Under the pieces are notes generated by a model that was given only the letters and a program-made list of their open reading frames with translations, did no database searches and was not told the origin of the DNA. Below are positions 18,566 to 27,098 of a DNA stretch of 56,411 nucleotides, in pieces. This DNA comes from Bacillota bacterium. GTDB taxonomy: Bacteria > Bacillota > Clostridia > Christensenellales > CAG-138. The first letter of the stretch is position 1; the number at the start of each line of letters is the position of its first letter. The translations under genes were made by a program, and so were the position numbers. The stretch spans positions 1-56,411 of the forward strand of contig JAEWQH010000111.1 in assembly GCA_023399275.1 (NCBI GenBank). The letters run 5' to 3'.

Positions 18566-18633
18566 CCGCGGATACACGGGGAGGGCGGGGGACGCTCTCC
18601 CCAAAAATGTAAGAATGAAAAGGGGATGAAACC

Positions 18634-18912
18634 ATGGAATACATCACTCAGGAACAGATCGACAGTATTGCGACACAAACCGGCAAGGCCCTGGCAAACG
18701 AGGAGAAAGCGACCATCACGATCCAGCCGGAAAACGCAGAAGCCTACTGGGAGGGCGGCATCAACGGGCACTTTTTCCGCATCCGCACGGGCGAATCGGT
18801 GGCCGTGCCCCGAAGCCTTGCGGCGCTGATCGCGCAAAGCGCGCAGGTGCGCTATGAAAGCAATGCGCGGATGAGCGCCTACCGCAAGAGCGGCGGCAAG
18901 AAAGTCTCGTAG
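18634..18912 (+). CDS. Hypothetical phage head protein
   Basis: A 92-residue protein between capsid and connector genes. It has a helical start (YITQEQIDSIATQTGKALA), then a strand-rich core (HFFRIRTGESVAVPRSLAAL) and a basic end. Position suggests a capsid accessory or decoration protein; no family recognised. AAAAGGGG precedes the ATG. Confidence 0.6.
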   Translation: MEYITQEQIDSIATQTGKALANEEKATITIQPENAEAYWEGGINGHFFRIRTGESVAVPRSLAALIAQSAQVRYESNARMSAYRKSGGKKVS

Positions 18913-18926
18913 GGGAGGACGCATGC

Positions 18927-19469
18927 ATGACGCTCAAGGAACTGCTCACGGGCGCGCTGCTGCAGCTCGACCGCGGAACGGACGCGCAGACGCTCGAGAG
19001 CTGGCGCGACAAACTCACGCGGTATCTCAACGACGCGATGATCGACCTCACGGGCGAACTCCAGCCGCGGCGCAGCGACCCACTGGCACTGGTAAACGGC
19101 GCGCTCGATCTGGCGGCGCTGCCGCGCAGCGCGGTGAAGGTGATTGCACTCACGCGCGGCGGCACGCGGCTGCCGTTTTACTACGGGGCCGACACCGAGC
19201 ACTTGCGCGTGCCCGCCGTATCGGACGGAGAGGTGCTCGTTACCTATCGCTACATGCCTCCGACACTCAAGGTGGACACCGACGTGCCGGAGCTGCCGGA
19301 GTGGTGCCACGGCGCGATGATCGGCTACGCGGTGGGGCGCGAGCGCGCCAGCGGTGACGCAGGGAGTATCGCCTCGGCGCGGGCCTGCTTTGAACTCTAC
19401 AACGCCGCAAAGCGCATGATGCGCGCGCACCGCGGCGAGCTGGACGCATATGCGATTGAAAACCGATGA
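18927..19469 (+). CDS. Head completion/tail adaptor protein, P22 gp4-like position
   Basis: A 180-residue protein, close in size to P22 gp4 (166 residues), which binds the portal. It has a helical N-terminus (LKELLTGALLQLDRG; WRDKLTRYLNDAMIDLTGEL) and a strand-rich middle, then a helix with GAMIGYAVGRERASGD, typical of connector or adaptor proteins. GGGGAGG precedes the ATG. Identity rests on gene order and general pattern. Confidence 0.65.
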   Translation: MTLKELLTGALLQLDRGTDAQTLESWRDKLTRYLNDAMIDLTGELQPRRSDPLALVNGALDLAALPRSAVKVIALTRGGTRLPFYYGADTEHLRVPAVSDGEVLVTYRYMPPTLKVDTDVPELPEWCHGAMIGYAVGRERASGDAGSIASARACFELYNAAKRMMRAHRGELDAYAIENR

Positions 19470-19484
19470 AGGGAGTGAGACGGC

Positions 19485-20918
19485 ATGGCGCTGCGGCAAT
19501 ACCGCATACCGGTGTTCTACGGAATCGCGCAGAACATCACGGAAAACCGTCAAAACGACGGTGAGAGCCCGGATGCGTGCAACATGGAGACGCTCGGCGG
19601 CAGGCTCAGCGTGGCAAACGGCTACGTGCGCGACAGCGAATATGCGTTTTCCGCACCGCAAAACGCGCGCAGGCTCTATGTCTGGCGGCGTGCGCAGGGG
19701 AAGACGGTCCTCGTTGCAACGCAGACGGAGCTCTACGCACTGGATGAAGCGGCCGGGTCATGGAATAGCATCTACGACTTCGGCGCGGCGGCGAGCGCCG
19801 TGCAGTATGATTTTCTGCCCGTGAAGATCGCGAGCACCGAATATCTGCTCATCGCGAGCGGCGCGGCGCGCATGGCAAAGTGGGATGGCGTGAGCGGAAC
19901 CGCCGAGGCGTTTGGCAGCGCGGAGGGGCTTTCCGACATCGCGGTGAACTATGTGGAGCTCTATTATGCGCGGCTCTTTGCCGCGGGGGATGCGGGCAAC
20001 CCTGGCAGGCTCTACTACAGCCAGGCGCCGGGGGACACGCGCAGCATCGAAAACTGGACGAGTGCGGAGGAAGGCGAGAATGTAGGTGGCGGCTTTGTCG
20101 ACATCGGCACCGACTCCGACCCCATCACAGGACTCTTCGCGCTGAGCAACCAACTGCTCATCTTCAAGCGCGACTCGCTCTATCGCCTGCTGGGAGACCG
20201 ACCCGGAAACTTTCGCATTCAGCCCGTCAACGGCACCATGCAGCAGCCCGTTCACACGGCCTGCGTGCGCGTGGGCGATGTGCTCTATTTTCTCACCCCC
20301 GGCGGCATGTATTTTTTCGATGGGCAGACTGTCCAGCGAAAGGCGGACGCGGACAAGGTGCGTACGCTGCTCGCGGGAGTAGACCTCGGAGCCTGCATCG
20401 CCGCCGAGCGTAGGGACCGGCTTTATTTTGCGTTGCGGGAGGGCGCGTTTGCCGGCGCGAACGACGCGGTGCTGGTCTACGACCTCGCGCGCGGCACCTA
20501 TATGGTGCGGCGCGGGTTTGAGGCGAGCGGCCTCTATGCCGCCGGTGGTACGCTCTACCTGCTGGATGCAAACGGCTATGTCTGCCGCTTTGAGGAAGGC
20601 GAAACCTACGACGGCGTGCGCATCGATGCCTATTGGAAAACGCCGATGACCGATTTGGACAGCAAGGCCGTCGGCAAGCGGCTGGAGGAGCTGTATCTGC
20701 GCGGCAGCGGCGGCATTCTCTCGGTGGAGGCCGTAACCGAAAGCGGAACGGTCTACAACGAACGGCTGATGCCGGGTGGGAGCGAGCGCATCCTCGAACT
20801 GGGACTCAACGGCGACGGGCGTGCCTTTCAGCTGGTGTTTCGCAATGTCAACGGCTCGCATTTCACGATCGACGGCGGGGTGGAGCTGATTATGGACATG
20901 CAGCGCCGCGCACTCTGA
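19485..20918 (+). CDS. Beta-propeller head/tail stabilisation protein, P22 gp10-like
   Basis: A 477-residue strand-rich protein with repeated blade-like units (RRLYVWRRAQGKTVLVATQ, ALSNQLLIFKRDSLYRLLG, VGDVLYFLTPGGMYFFDG). Size and place agree with P22 gp10 (packaged-DNA stabilisation protein, about 472 residues) and with tail tubular B proteins of podoviruses. It should plug the head after packaging. It begins 15 bp after the previous gene with GAAGGGAG upstream. Confidence 0.7.
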   Translation: MALRQYRIPVFYGIAQNITENRQNDGESPDACNMETLGGRLSVANGYVRDSEYAFSAPQNARRLYVWRRAQGKTVLVATQTELYALDEAAGSWNSIYDFGAAASAVQYDFLPVKIASTEYLLIASGAARMAKWDGVSGTAEAFGSAEGLSDIAVNYVELYYARLFAAGDAGNPGRLYYSQAPGDTRSIENWTSAEEGENVGGGFVDIGTDSDPITGLFALSNQLLIFKRDSLYRLLGDRPGNFRIQPVNGTMQQPVHTACVRVGDVLYFLTPGGMYFFDGQTVQRKADADKVRTLLAGVDLGACIAAERRDRLYFALREGAFAGANDAVLVYDLARGTYMVRRGFEASGLYAAGGTLYLLDANGYVCRFEEGETYDGVRIDAYWKTPMTDLDSKAVGKRLEELYLRGSGGILSVEAVTESGTVYNERLMPGGSERILELGLNGDGRAFQLVFRNVNGSHFTIDGGVELIMDMQRRAL

Positions 20919-20937
20919 CGAAGGGGGACGGATACCG

Positions 20938-21126
20938 ATGGCATTTGAAAAGACGGGCATGCAGGCGCTCTTTCCGGTCTACTTTTCCCGCAAGGCTGGG
21001 GAGGGCACGTCGAAAGAGGCGTTTGACATAGCCGTTGCGCAGAACGAAAGCAATCTCAACCAAAATCTCGAGACGCTTTACCGGAAGCTGGCGGAGCTGG
21101 AGGACTACCTCTCCGCCGAGGAATAA
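20938..21126 (+). CDS. Small coiled-coil phage protein
   Basis: A 62-residue protein with a hydrophobic start (MQALFPVYFSRKAG) and a helical C-terminus with heptad-like leucines (LNQNLETLYRKLAELEDYL), likely a coiled coil. In P22 order this is the place of the tail needle gp26, but it is much shorter than that protein. GAAGGGGG precedes the ATG. Confidence 0.5.
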   Translation: MAFEKTGMQALFPVYFSRKAGEGTSKEAFDIAVAQNESNLNQNLETLYRKLAELEDYLSAEE

Positions 21127-21148
21127 AGCGGAAGAAAGGGAGAACGAA

Positions 21149-21937
21149 ATGGCAATCCAAAAGGGGCTTAGCTCCAAAAAAACGACGACGATCGGCGGAT
21201 ACTCCGTCTCCGACCAAACGATACGAACGAACCTCTCCGGCGGCGGCTCCTCCGGCGGCGGTACGAGTGCCGGCGCGGCAGCCAGCGACGAGGACGTGCT
21301 CAGCGCCTATATCGACGAGATGTACGCACGGTTTGCGCCGCAGGAAGCGGAGTATGACGCAAAGAGCGAGGATGAGATCCGCACCTCGGTGGCAGCGTGG
21401 CTGCGCCCCAGCTACGACCAGGCGATTGCGAACCGGCAGGAGCAGACGCTTTTGAACAAGGCGAATCTCGACGCGGACGCGATCGCGCGCGGCATGGGGG
21501 CAAGCACGTATGTGACCGACATGAAAAACCGCCAGCAGAATGCAGAGGCCGGCGACATCGCCTCGCTGGAGGCGGACTATGGCGCGGCGCTCTCAAAGTA
21601 CGTGCTTGAAGGCGTGGACAGCGAAAACGACCGCAAGCTGGAGGTCGAGATGTTTAACGCGCAGCGGCGGCAGAGCGCATATGACCAAGCCTATGAAGCG
21701 GCTCTTGCCCTCTTCGCCCGCTACAAGAAAGGCTCCTCCGGCTCCAAACAGAGCTCCGCGGCGAAGACGACCCTCGAAAACTGCGAGGCGTTTCTCTCTA
21801 CGCTCAGCGGCGATGAACGCAAGGCCGTCTACGAGGGCAGCACGGCGCAGGGCGCAAAGTACCGCGCGGAGCTGCTTGCCTCGGTCGGCGCGGCGGGCTA
21901 TGTGCAGCTCATGGGAAAATACCCGGGTTCGCCGTGA
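21149..21937 (+). CDS. Hypothetical helical phage protein
   Basis: A 262-residue protein that ends the cassette. It has a Gly/Ser-rich N-terminal linker (GGGSSGGGTSAGAAAS) and long polar helices (QAIANRQEQTLLNKANLDAD, EDRKLEVEMF-like). Could be an internal virion or ejection-type protein, but I do not recognise it. The ATG at 21149 has AAAGGGAG upstream. A terminator follows. Confidence 0.6.
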   Translation: MAIQKGLSSKKTTTIGGYSVSDQTIRTNLSGGGSSGGGTSAGAAASDEDVLSAYIDEMYARFAPQEAEYDAKSEDEIRTSVAAWLRPSYDQAIANRQEQTLLNKANLDADAIARGMGASTYVTDMKNRQQNAEAGDIASLEADYGAALSKYVLEGVDSENDRKLEVEMFNAQRRQSAYDQAYEAALALFARYKKGSSGSKQSSAAKTTLENCEAFLSTLSGDERKAVYEGSTAQGAKYRAELLASVGAAGYVQLMGKYPGSP

Positions 21938-21957
21938 GGCGAAGCGGGACACACGAA

Positions 21958-21990
21958 TCGGCGGTTCGGCTTACTTGCTCGAACCGCCGA
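21958..21990 (+). terminator. Terminator at end of phage cassette
   Basis: A perfect 11-bp stem TCGGCGGTTCG/CGAACCGCCGA with an 11-base loop, followed by AGTTATCTT. It closes the capsid operon. Confidence 0.75.
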
Positions 21991-22046
21991 AGTTATCTTG
22001 CGGCGGTACAGCGCGCAGAAAGCGTCGCTTGCCCGCCCGGGCGGGG

Positions 22047-22075
22047 TTGATACGACGCGGCAAATGCTATATACT
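22047..22075 (+). promoter_or_regulatory. Promoter of lipid kinase gene
   Basis: TTGATA, 17 bp, TATACT: a good SigA-type promoter about 60 bp before the start codon of the kinase gene. Confidence 0.75.
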
Positions 22076-22132
22076 GACGGGGGACAATTCAGGCTTGCAT
22101 ATCGCAAAAAAAGAATCGTTTTTGGGGGTTGT

Positions 22133-23017
22133 ATGGAGGCTCATCTGCATTTGATCTGGAACCCCGTCGCGGGGAACGGCGCGGCGCTGAGCGCCTTTCA
22201 GCTTGTAACGGATGCGCTGGCGGAGCGCGGCATACCGTTTTCCGCGCAGAAGAGCGAGTACGCCGGGCACGCAACGGAGCTGGCCAAGCAGGCGGTGCAG
22301 GACGGAGCGGGCAGGGTCGTCGTCCTCGGAGGGGACGGCACCATTCGCGAGGTCGCCAGCGCGATGATGAACACCGATGTGCCGCTCGGCATCATCTCCT
22401 GCGGCACGGGCAACGATATCATCCGCCCGCTACACATCCCGCGGGAGCCGCTGGCCGCGCTCGACATCGTACTAAATGGCGAGGCGCGCCAGATGGACGC
22501 CGCGATGGCAAACGACCTGCTCTACTTCAACGTAGCCGGCTTCGGCTTCGACGTAGATGTGCTGCGCTATGTGGAGATCTATAAAAAGCGCATGAAAAAC
22601 GGCTCGCTGGCCTACCTGCGCGGGCTGCTCATGGCGCTGCTGCACCTGAGCACGCGCAGAACGAAGATCACCTGGCCGGGCGGCGCGATGGAGGCGGACG
22701 TGTTGATCATCGCCGCGGGTAACGGAACGCACTTTGGCGGCGGCATGATGGTTACCCCAAAGGCCGACCCCTTTGACGGGTTGCTGGACATCTGCGTGAT
22801 CACAAACATCTCCAAACTCAGGGCGTATTCGATCCTGCCGAAGTTCATGAAGGGTGAGCACCTGAGCACGAAGTATGTGACGTACTTTAAAGCGAGCGAA
22901 CTCACCGCGGTCTGCGAGCCGGCGTCGCTGCTGGATGTGGACGGCGATATCCTGCCGGGAACGCCCGTGACGTTTAAGATACTGCCCAAGTCGCTGCGGG
23001 TGATCGTACCCCAATAA
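22133..23017 (+). CDS. Diacylglycerol kinase family lipid kinase (YegS/DgkB-like)
   Basis: A 294-residue lipid kinase of the DAGK catalytic family. It has NPVAGNG near the start, the nucleotide-binding VVVLGGDGTIREVASAM (about 59-75), and CGTGNDI; the C-terminal beta-rich domain contains GGGMMVTPKADPFDGLLD. Such enzymes phosphorylate diacylglycerol or similar lipids at the membrane; in Gram-positives DgkB recycles diacylglycerol from lipoteichoic acid synthesis. The ATG at 22133 has GGGGG upstream. Monocistronic between its own promoter and terminator. Confidence 0.88.
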   Translation: MEAHLHLIWNPVAGNGAALSAFQLVTDALAERGIPFSAQKSEYAGHATELAKQAVQDGAGRVVVLGGDGTIREVASAMMNTDVPLGIISCGTGNDIIRPLHIPREPLAALDIVLNGEARQMDAAMANDLLYFNVAGFGFDVDVLRYVEIYKKRMKNGSLAYLRGLLMALLHLSTRRTKITWPGGAMEADVLIIAAGNGTHFGGGMMVTPKADPFDGLLDICVITNISKLRAYSILPKFMKGEHLSTKYVTYFKASELTAVCEPASLLDVDGDILPGTPVTFKILPKSLRVIVPQ

Positions 23018-23035
23018 ACCGGACCGATCCAACAG

Positions 23036-23075
23036 GCGGAGGGTCTCGGTCGGCCGGGATCCTCCGCGCTCTTTT
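23036..23075 (+). terminator. Terminator of lipid kinase gene
   Basis: GCGGAGG (23036-23042) pairs with CCTCCGC (23061-23067); GCTCTTTT follows. Confidence 0.7.
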
Positions 23076-23121
23076 GGCGCGCCGAGACGGGGCGCAAACC
23101 GCCGGTACACAGAAAGTTTGC

Positions 23122-23150
23122 TTTACAGCACGCACGGGTGCTGGTAGACT
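23122..23150 (+). promoter_or_regulatory. Promoter of envelope protein operon
   Basis: TTTACA, 17 bp, TAGACT. Transcription would start near 23157, giving a leader of about 165 bases with two small hairpins (GTGTTT/AAACAC and CGCCGG/CCGGCG) before the first gene. Confidence 0.65.
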
Positions 23151-23320
23151 AAAGTGTGTTTTCAGAAACACGCCGGCGTTGATCCGGCGTATTTTGCGCC
23201 GGGGACCGCCGCGTGAAAACAGGCGCGGTGCCGCGATTTTTACGCGGAGCGCGCTTTGTGCAGGAGAAGACCGGCGCGGATGGAACACACCCTCAAGCGA
23301 AGGATAGGGAACGAGAACGC

Positions 23321-24472
23321 ATGGCATTACAGCAGGGCGGCGCGCGGCCGTATGCACCGGCAAACGGCGCAGGCAGCCGAAACCGCCGACGGAAGAAAAA
23401 GAAAAACAGCACGCTGATTTTTTCACTGGTCACGCTCGGATTGCTCGCTGTCGGGCTTGTGATCTTTCAGTTGATCTTCAACCGCCAGGAAGCGACCGTG
23501 TCGATGGATATTACGCCGATCTCCGCAACGGCGACCTATATCAACACGGGTGACGGACTGCTGTACCAGACCGACGGGAAGATCCATTTTTACCACCTGA
23601 CGGACAGCAAGAAGAACTACACCTACGGCATGGGGGCCTCGGGCATCCGTATGTCCGGCAGCGAATCCATGACGGTTGTCTTCAACGAGGCGCAGCTGCA
23701 GGTGGTCGGTGAGAAAACCCCGCTCGCCTTTACGGGAGAGGTGGAAGAGGTCGAGTGCGGCACGCGCCACCTCGCCGTTCTGCGCAAGGCGGAGGACGGC
23801 ACGGAGAGCGTGCTGATCATCACCAAGAGCGGTGAGCAGATAGACGATCTTTCCTATTCGGGGCAGTGCATCGTCGATTTCGGGTTTTACAGCGCGACCA
23901 GCGAGATGCTCTGGATCGAAGCGCTGAACGTAAACGCCGGCACGCCGACGACGACGATCTCCACCTACGACCTGAACAAACAGGAAGTGACGGGGATGAT
24001 CCACGTGCAAAACCAGCTGGTAGACGAGATCTACATCACCTCAAACAGCATGTTTGTGGTGTGCACCAACCAGATCATCCGCTATATCCACGCGGGCAAT
24101 AAGGAGATCTACCGCACGATGATCTACGGCTACGAGGTGCTGGACTTCTCCGACTCCTCCGGTACGCCGACGTTTCTGCTGACCACGCGCGGGGGAGACT
24201 TCCACACCGTCCGCATCCTCACGCTGGCGGAAGACACGGAGCCGTCTGCCGTGGAGACGACGCTGCAGTTGCCGACCGAGGGCGTAAGCGCCTTCATCAT
24301 GGGTAGCAGGCTGGTGGTCGCCTCGCGCAACCAGCTCTACACCTATACGATCAAGGGCAAGCTCTCGTCCACCGCGACGTTTGAGCAGCCCGTAGACGCT
24401 GCGGTTAAGCTCACGGATACCAAGCTGCTGCTCTCGAGCAACGGCATGTATTATCTTGCGAATGCAGGTTGA
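23321..24472 (+). CDS. Membrane-anchored beta-propeller-like protein (DUF5711-like)
   Basis: A 383-residue protein with a very basic cytoplasmic N-terminus (RNRRRKKKKN, about 26-35), one membrane helix (about 38-60) and an extracellular part made of repeated strands (DGLLYQTDGKIHFYHL, GEKTPLAFTGEVEEVECG, NSMFVVCTNQIIRYIHAG) that suggests a beta-propeller. It resembles the clostridial DUF5711 family; function unknown. The ATG at 23321 was chosen because the preceding frame is leader. The CvpA-like gene follows after 39 bp. Confidence 0.75.
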   Translation: MALQQGGARPYAPANGAGSRNRRRKKKKNSTLIFSLVTLGLLAVGLVIFQLIFNRQEATVSMDITPISATATYINTGDGLLYQTDGKIHFYHLTDSKKNYTYGMGASGIRMSGSESMTVVFNEAQLQVVGEKTPLAFTGEVEEVECGTRHLAVLRKAEDGTESVLIITKSGEQIDDLSYSGQCIVDFGFYSATSEMLWIEALNVNAGTPTTTISTYDLNKQEVTGMIHVQNQLVDEIYITSNSMFVVCTNQIIRYIHAGNKEIYRTMIYGYEVLDFSDSSGTPTFLLTTRGGDFHTVRILTLAEDTEPSAVETTLQLPTEGVSAFIMGSRLVVASRNQLYTYTIKGKLSSTATFEQPVDAAVKLTDTKLLLSSNGMYYLANAG

Positions 24473-24511
24473 CGCAGGCGCGCGGTGCGCGCCGACGGGG
24501 AAGGCAAACGC

Positions 24512-25219
24512 ATGAATTTTATCGACATCGCAATACTGCTGATACTGGCGATCACCGTTCTCGGGGGGCTCTACCGCGGGTTTGTCAGCACGGCGCTCAA
24601 CGTAGGAGCCACGGTCGTTTCCATGCTGCTTGGTCGGCTGCTGATTCCGATCGTTTCGGGGCTGGTCAAGGGAAGCGAAGATCTCTTCCAGATGATGCTG
24701 TATTATACCGAGGGGTCGGAGTACGTCGCCATCACAGATGTAGAGCTCACGCGCGCGCCGATTTCCGGCATCTCCTCCGAGCAGCTGCACACCGTGCTGC
24801 AAAATGCGGATATGCCGCTCCCCATGGATCGTTGTGTGATGAAGAACATCGCGTCGGAGGCATTCAGCAGCAGCGGCGTCACGACGCTGGGCGACTACTT
24901 CAACCAGACCATCGTCTGCGTGGTCATCAACATTCTGGCGTTTATGCTGCTCTTTGTCGTGCTGCGGCTGCTGCTTGGCTTTCTCATCCGCGGGATGGAG
25001 TTCGGGCGCGGCGGCTTTCCCGTGCTTTCGCGCGGGGACGCGGTGATCGGCGCCGGCGTCGGCCTGATCCACGGCGTGTTGATCGTATTCGTGATCTTCC
25101 TCGCCGTACCTGTCATGCTGACGGTGCTGCCAAAGCTCTATGAGTTTCTGAGCGAGTCGTTCTTTGGCGAGTTTTTCTACAAGGCGAATTTTCTGCTTTC
25201 GATCATCCCGTCTACCTGA
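24512..25219 (+). CDS. CvpA family membrane protein
   Basis: A 235-residue protein starting MNFIDIAILLILAITVLGGL and GLYRGF, the signature of the CvpA family (colicin V production accessory protein; also linked to envelope stress and cell division). Four membrane helices with an extracellular insert of about 80 residues between the second and third, longer than in typical CvpA. The ATG at 24512 has GGGGAAGG upstream. Second gene of the envelope operon. Confidence 0.8.
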   Translation: MNFIDIAILLILAITVLGGLYRGFVSTALNVGATVVSMLLGRLLIPIVSGLVKGSEDLFQMMLYYTEGSEYVAITDVELTRAPISGISSEQLHTVLQNADMPLPMDRCVMKNIASEAFSSSGVTTLGDYFNQTIVCVVINILAFMLLFVVLRLLLGFLIRGMEFGRGGFPVLSRGDAVIGAGVGLIHGVLIVFVIFLAVPVMLTVLPKLYEFLSESFFGEFFYKANFLLSIIPST

Positions 25220-25318
25220 CGCAGGGCGGAGGGTGGACTGCCGCGACTCGGGCCATGCGCCGGGCGGGGAAAGCGGATGGACCAAGAGCGAATTTGACGC
25301 GAAAGGCAGGTCTGGAAG

Positions 25319-26440
25319 ATGGTTCGGTTTTTGCGCAAATGGCTGGTACCCCTGCTTGCCGGTGTGATGCTACTCGGCATTGCTGCGGCGTTTGTGCCGT
25401 TTTCCCGGCAGATGGAGACGCGCGCCAAAGCGGAGCTGACGCTGCTGATGGACCGCGCGTTCGCCCGCATAGCCGCAAACGACCGGATGGCTGAGCCGAT
25501 GATCGAGGCGGAGGAAGAAAGCCTGCTGAGCAAGGCGGTCGCCGTGGCCCGTTTTTTGGAGCACGACGATGCGCTGCTGGCCGGCGACGCGCTGTCTGCG
25601 CTCTGTGAGCAACTGCGCATCGACCGGATCGACGTGGCGGATATCGAGGGCAAACTGGTTGCATCCTCCGATACGGCGCGCATCGGACTGGCGCTCGGCG
25701 ATGAGACGGACTTTGCCTGGGCGATGGCCGCGGCGGACGATCCGAGCGCCGCGCTGACGCAGGCGGATAAGACGGATGTCAGCGTGCTCTACGCGTGTGT
25801 TGGGCGAAGCGATATCGAAGGATTTGTGCTGCTGACGCGGAACGATACGCATGTTGCAAGCGCGCTCATGCGCTCGGATGCGGAATCGCTCACGAGCGAC
25901 CTGCCCTACGGCGGCGATATCCTCTTTCCTGCGGAGCAGGGCGGGGTGGACGGGTTTTTCTACGAGTCCGGCAACCTCTGCCTACGGCGCACGGAGGACG
26001 GGGTTTCGATGATCGCCGCGCGGCCGACGACGGAGGTGTACGCCGTGCGCAATGCGGCGCTGCTAGCCTTTGGCGCGGCGCTGGTGATCCTGATGATCTG
26101 CGGCGTGGCGGCGTACCTGCTTCACCTTGAACCTGTCGCCGCTGAAGAGGGCGAGGAGCAGGCGCAGGAAGAACGCATGCTGGACTCCGCGGAGCAGGAG
26201 CGGATGCTGCAGCAGCGGGCGGCGCTGGAGCAGCCCCGCGAGCGGCCGAAGAAGCCGCGTAAGCGCAGGCCGCCGGAGGAGCGGGAGCAACCCGAGGAGG
26301 AGCCACAGGTGCGCGCGCAGGTTGAAGCCCAGCATGAGCAGGCGCTGGATCGCGCGCCGCGGCAGGTCGCACGCGGCAAGAAGAAACCGAGCCACTCGGA
26401 GGACGACAGCGAGAGCGCGTTTGAGAAGATCGTAGACTAG
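25319..26440 (+). CDS. Two-helix membrane protein with cache-like extracellular domain and charged tail
   Basis: A 373-residue protein. An N-terminal helix (about 9-27) and a second helix (about 246-267) enclose an extracytoplasmic region of about 220 residues with features of cache sensor domains (IDRIDVADIEGKLVASSD followed by GLALGDETDFAWAMAAADD). The cytoplasmic part is only a Glu/Arg/Lys/Gln-rich tail of about 105 residues, with no HAMP, kinase, GGDEF or methyl-accepting domain. It may transmit or scaffold through the tail. The gene is third in the envelope operon after a 99-bp gap. Confidence 0.7.
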   Translation: MVRFLRKWLVPLLAGVMLLGIAAAFVPFSRQMETRAKAELTLLMDRAFARIAANDRMAEPMIEAEEESLLSKAVAVARFLEHDDALLAGDALSALCEQLRIDRIDVADIEGKLVASSDTARIGLALGDETDFAWAMAAADDPSAALTQADKTDVSVLYACVGRSDIEGFVLLTRNDTHVASALMRSDAESLTSDLPYGGDILFPAEQGGVDGFFYESGNLCLRRTEDGVSMIAARPTTEVYAVRNAALLAFGAALVILMICGVAAYLLHLEPVAAEEGEEQAQEERMLDSAEQERMLQQRAALEQPRERPKKPRKRRPPEEREQPEEEPQVRAQVEAQHEQALDRAPRQVARGKKKPSHSEDDSESAFEKIVD

Positions 26441-27034
26441 TGTGCGCTGAAAAACGGCTCGCTCAGCTATCGATTGTGAAATGCCTGTAAATGATCGTGA
26501 ATCTGCCGGCAGTACCGTCGCTTTCGGCGCTGTCAGGTCACCAGATTCCGTTTACCGGGGCTATCCTTGGCGCGCCGAAGTCGATCGCCGTGGATTTGAC
26601 CGCATGGGGCCCGGCACGCCGGGCATTCCTGTGCCTGCCGTTTCATTCTTGCTGGTAGAGTGTGGACGGGGTTCGTCTTATCTCATTCCGAACCACAGGC
26701 TTCCATGCCCGGTAATTTGTTGTGTGATCAGACGTGTTTGCGGCATGGTTCTCAGCTTTTCTTTCAGCGGTTTTGTAACCTTATTCGGAACGATGGGAAG
26801 CGGTTATGCTTCTTTTTTTCTCTTGATTCAAGTGTGCGGCGCAAAGCGGTTTTCTCGCAGGATTTTGCAATGTGGGCTTCATGTTGCAGGAAATCCTGCG
26901 CAAAAAAGACGATCTTGCGCAACGAACATAGACACGATGTATATAAATAGAGGATAGCAAGCTTCTATGATGCATAAAAGTACGGTTTCAGAATGCAAGC
27001 CGGATGCTTGGCGATTTACGTTCTGCGATTTTTC
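26441..27034. other. Long intergenic region, no supported gene
   Basis: About 600 bp between the sensor-like gene and the ppdK promoter. The right part (26700-27034) is clearly AT-richer. A small hairpin GCCCGGCACGCCGGGC lies near 26609. Short open frames exist but have no ribosome binding site and unusual composition. An RNA gene or a decayed gene is possible; none can be named. Confidence 0.4.
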
Positions 27035-27063
27035 TTGCATAGTTACACAGGACTGGCTATAAT
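27035..27063 (+). promoter_or_regulatory. Promoter of ppdK
   Basis: TTGCAT, 17 bp, TATAAT, 36 bp before the start codon of ppdK. A strong SigA-type match. Confidence 0.85.
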
Positions 27064-27098
27064 AAGTATTTGTTAGAGAATCGAAGGAGGAAGAGGCT

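Noticed and set aside
26481..26957. Open frame of 158 codons between the sensor-like gene and ppdK
   Set aside because: No ribosome binding site, unusual residue composition and no recognisable domain; likely chance.
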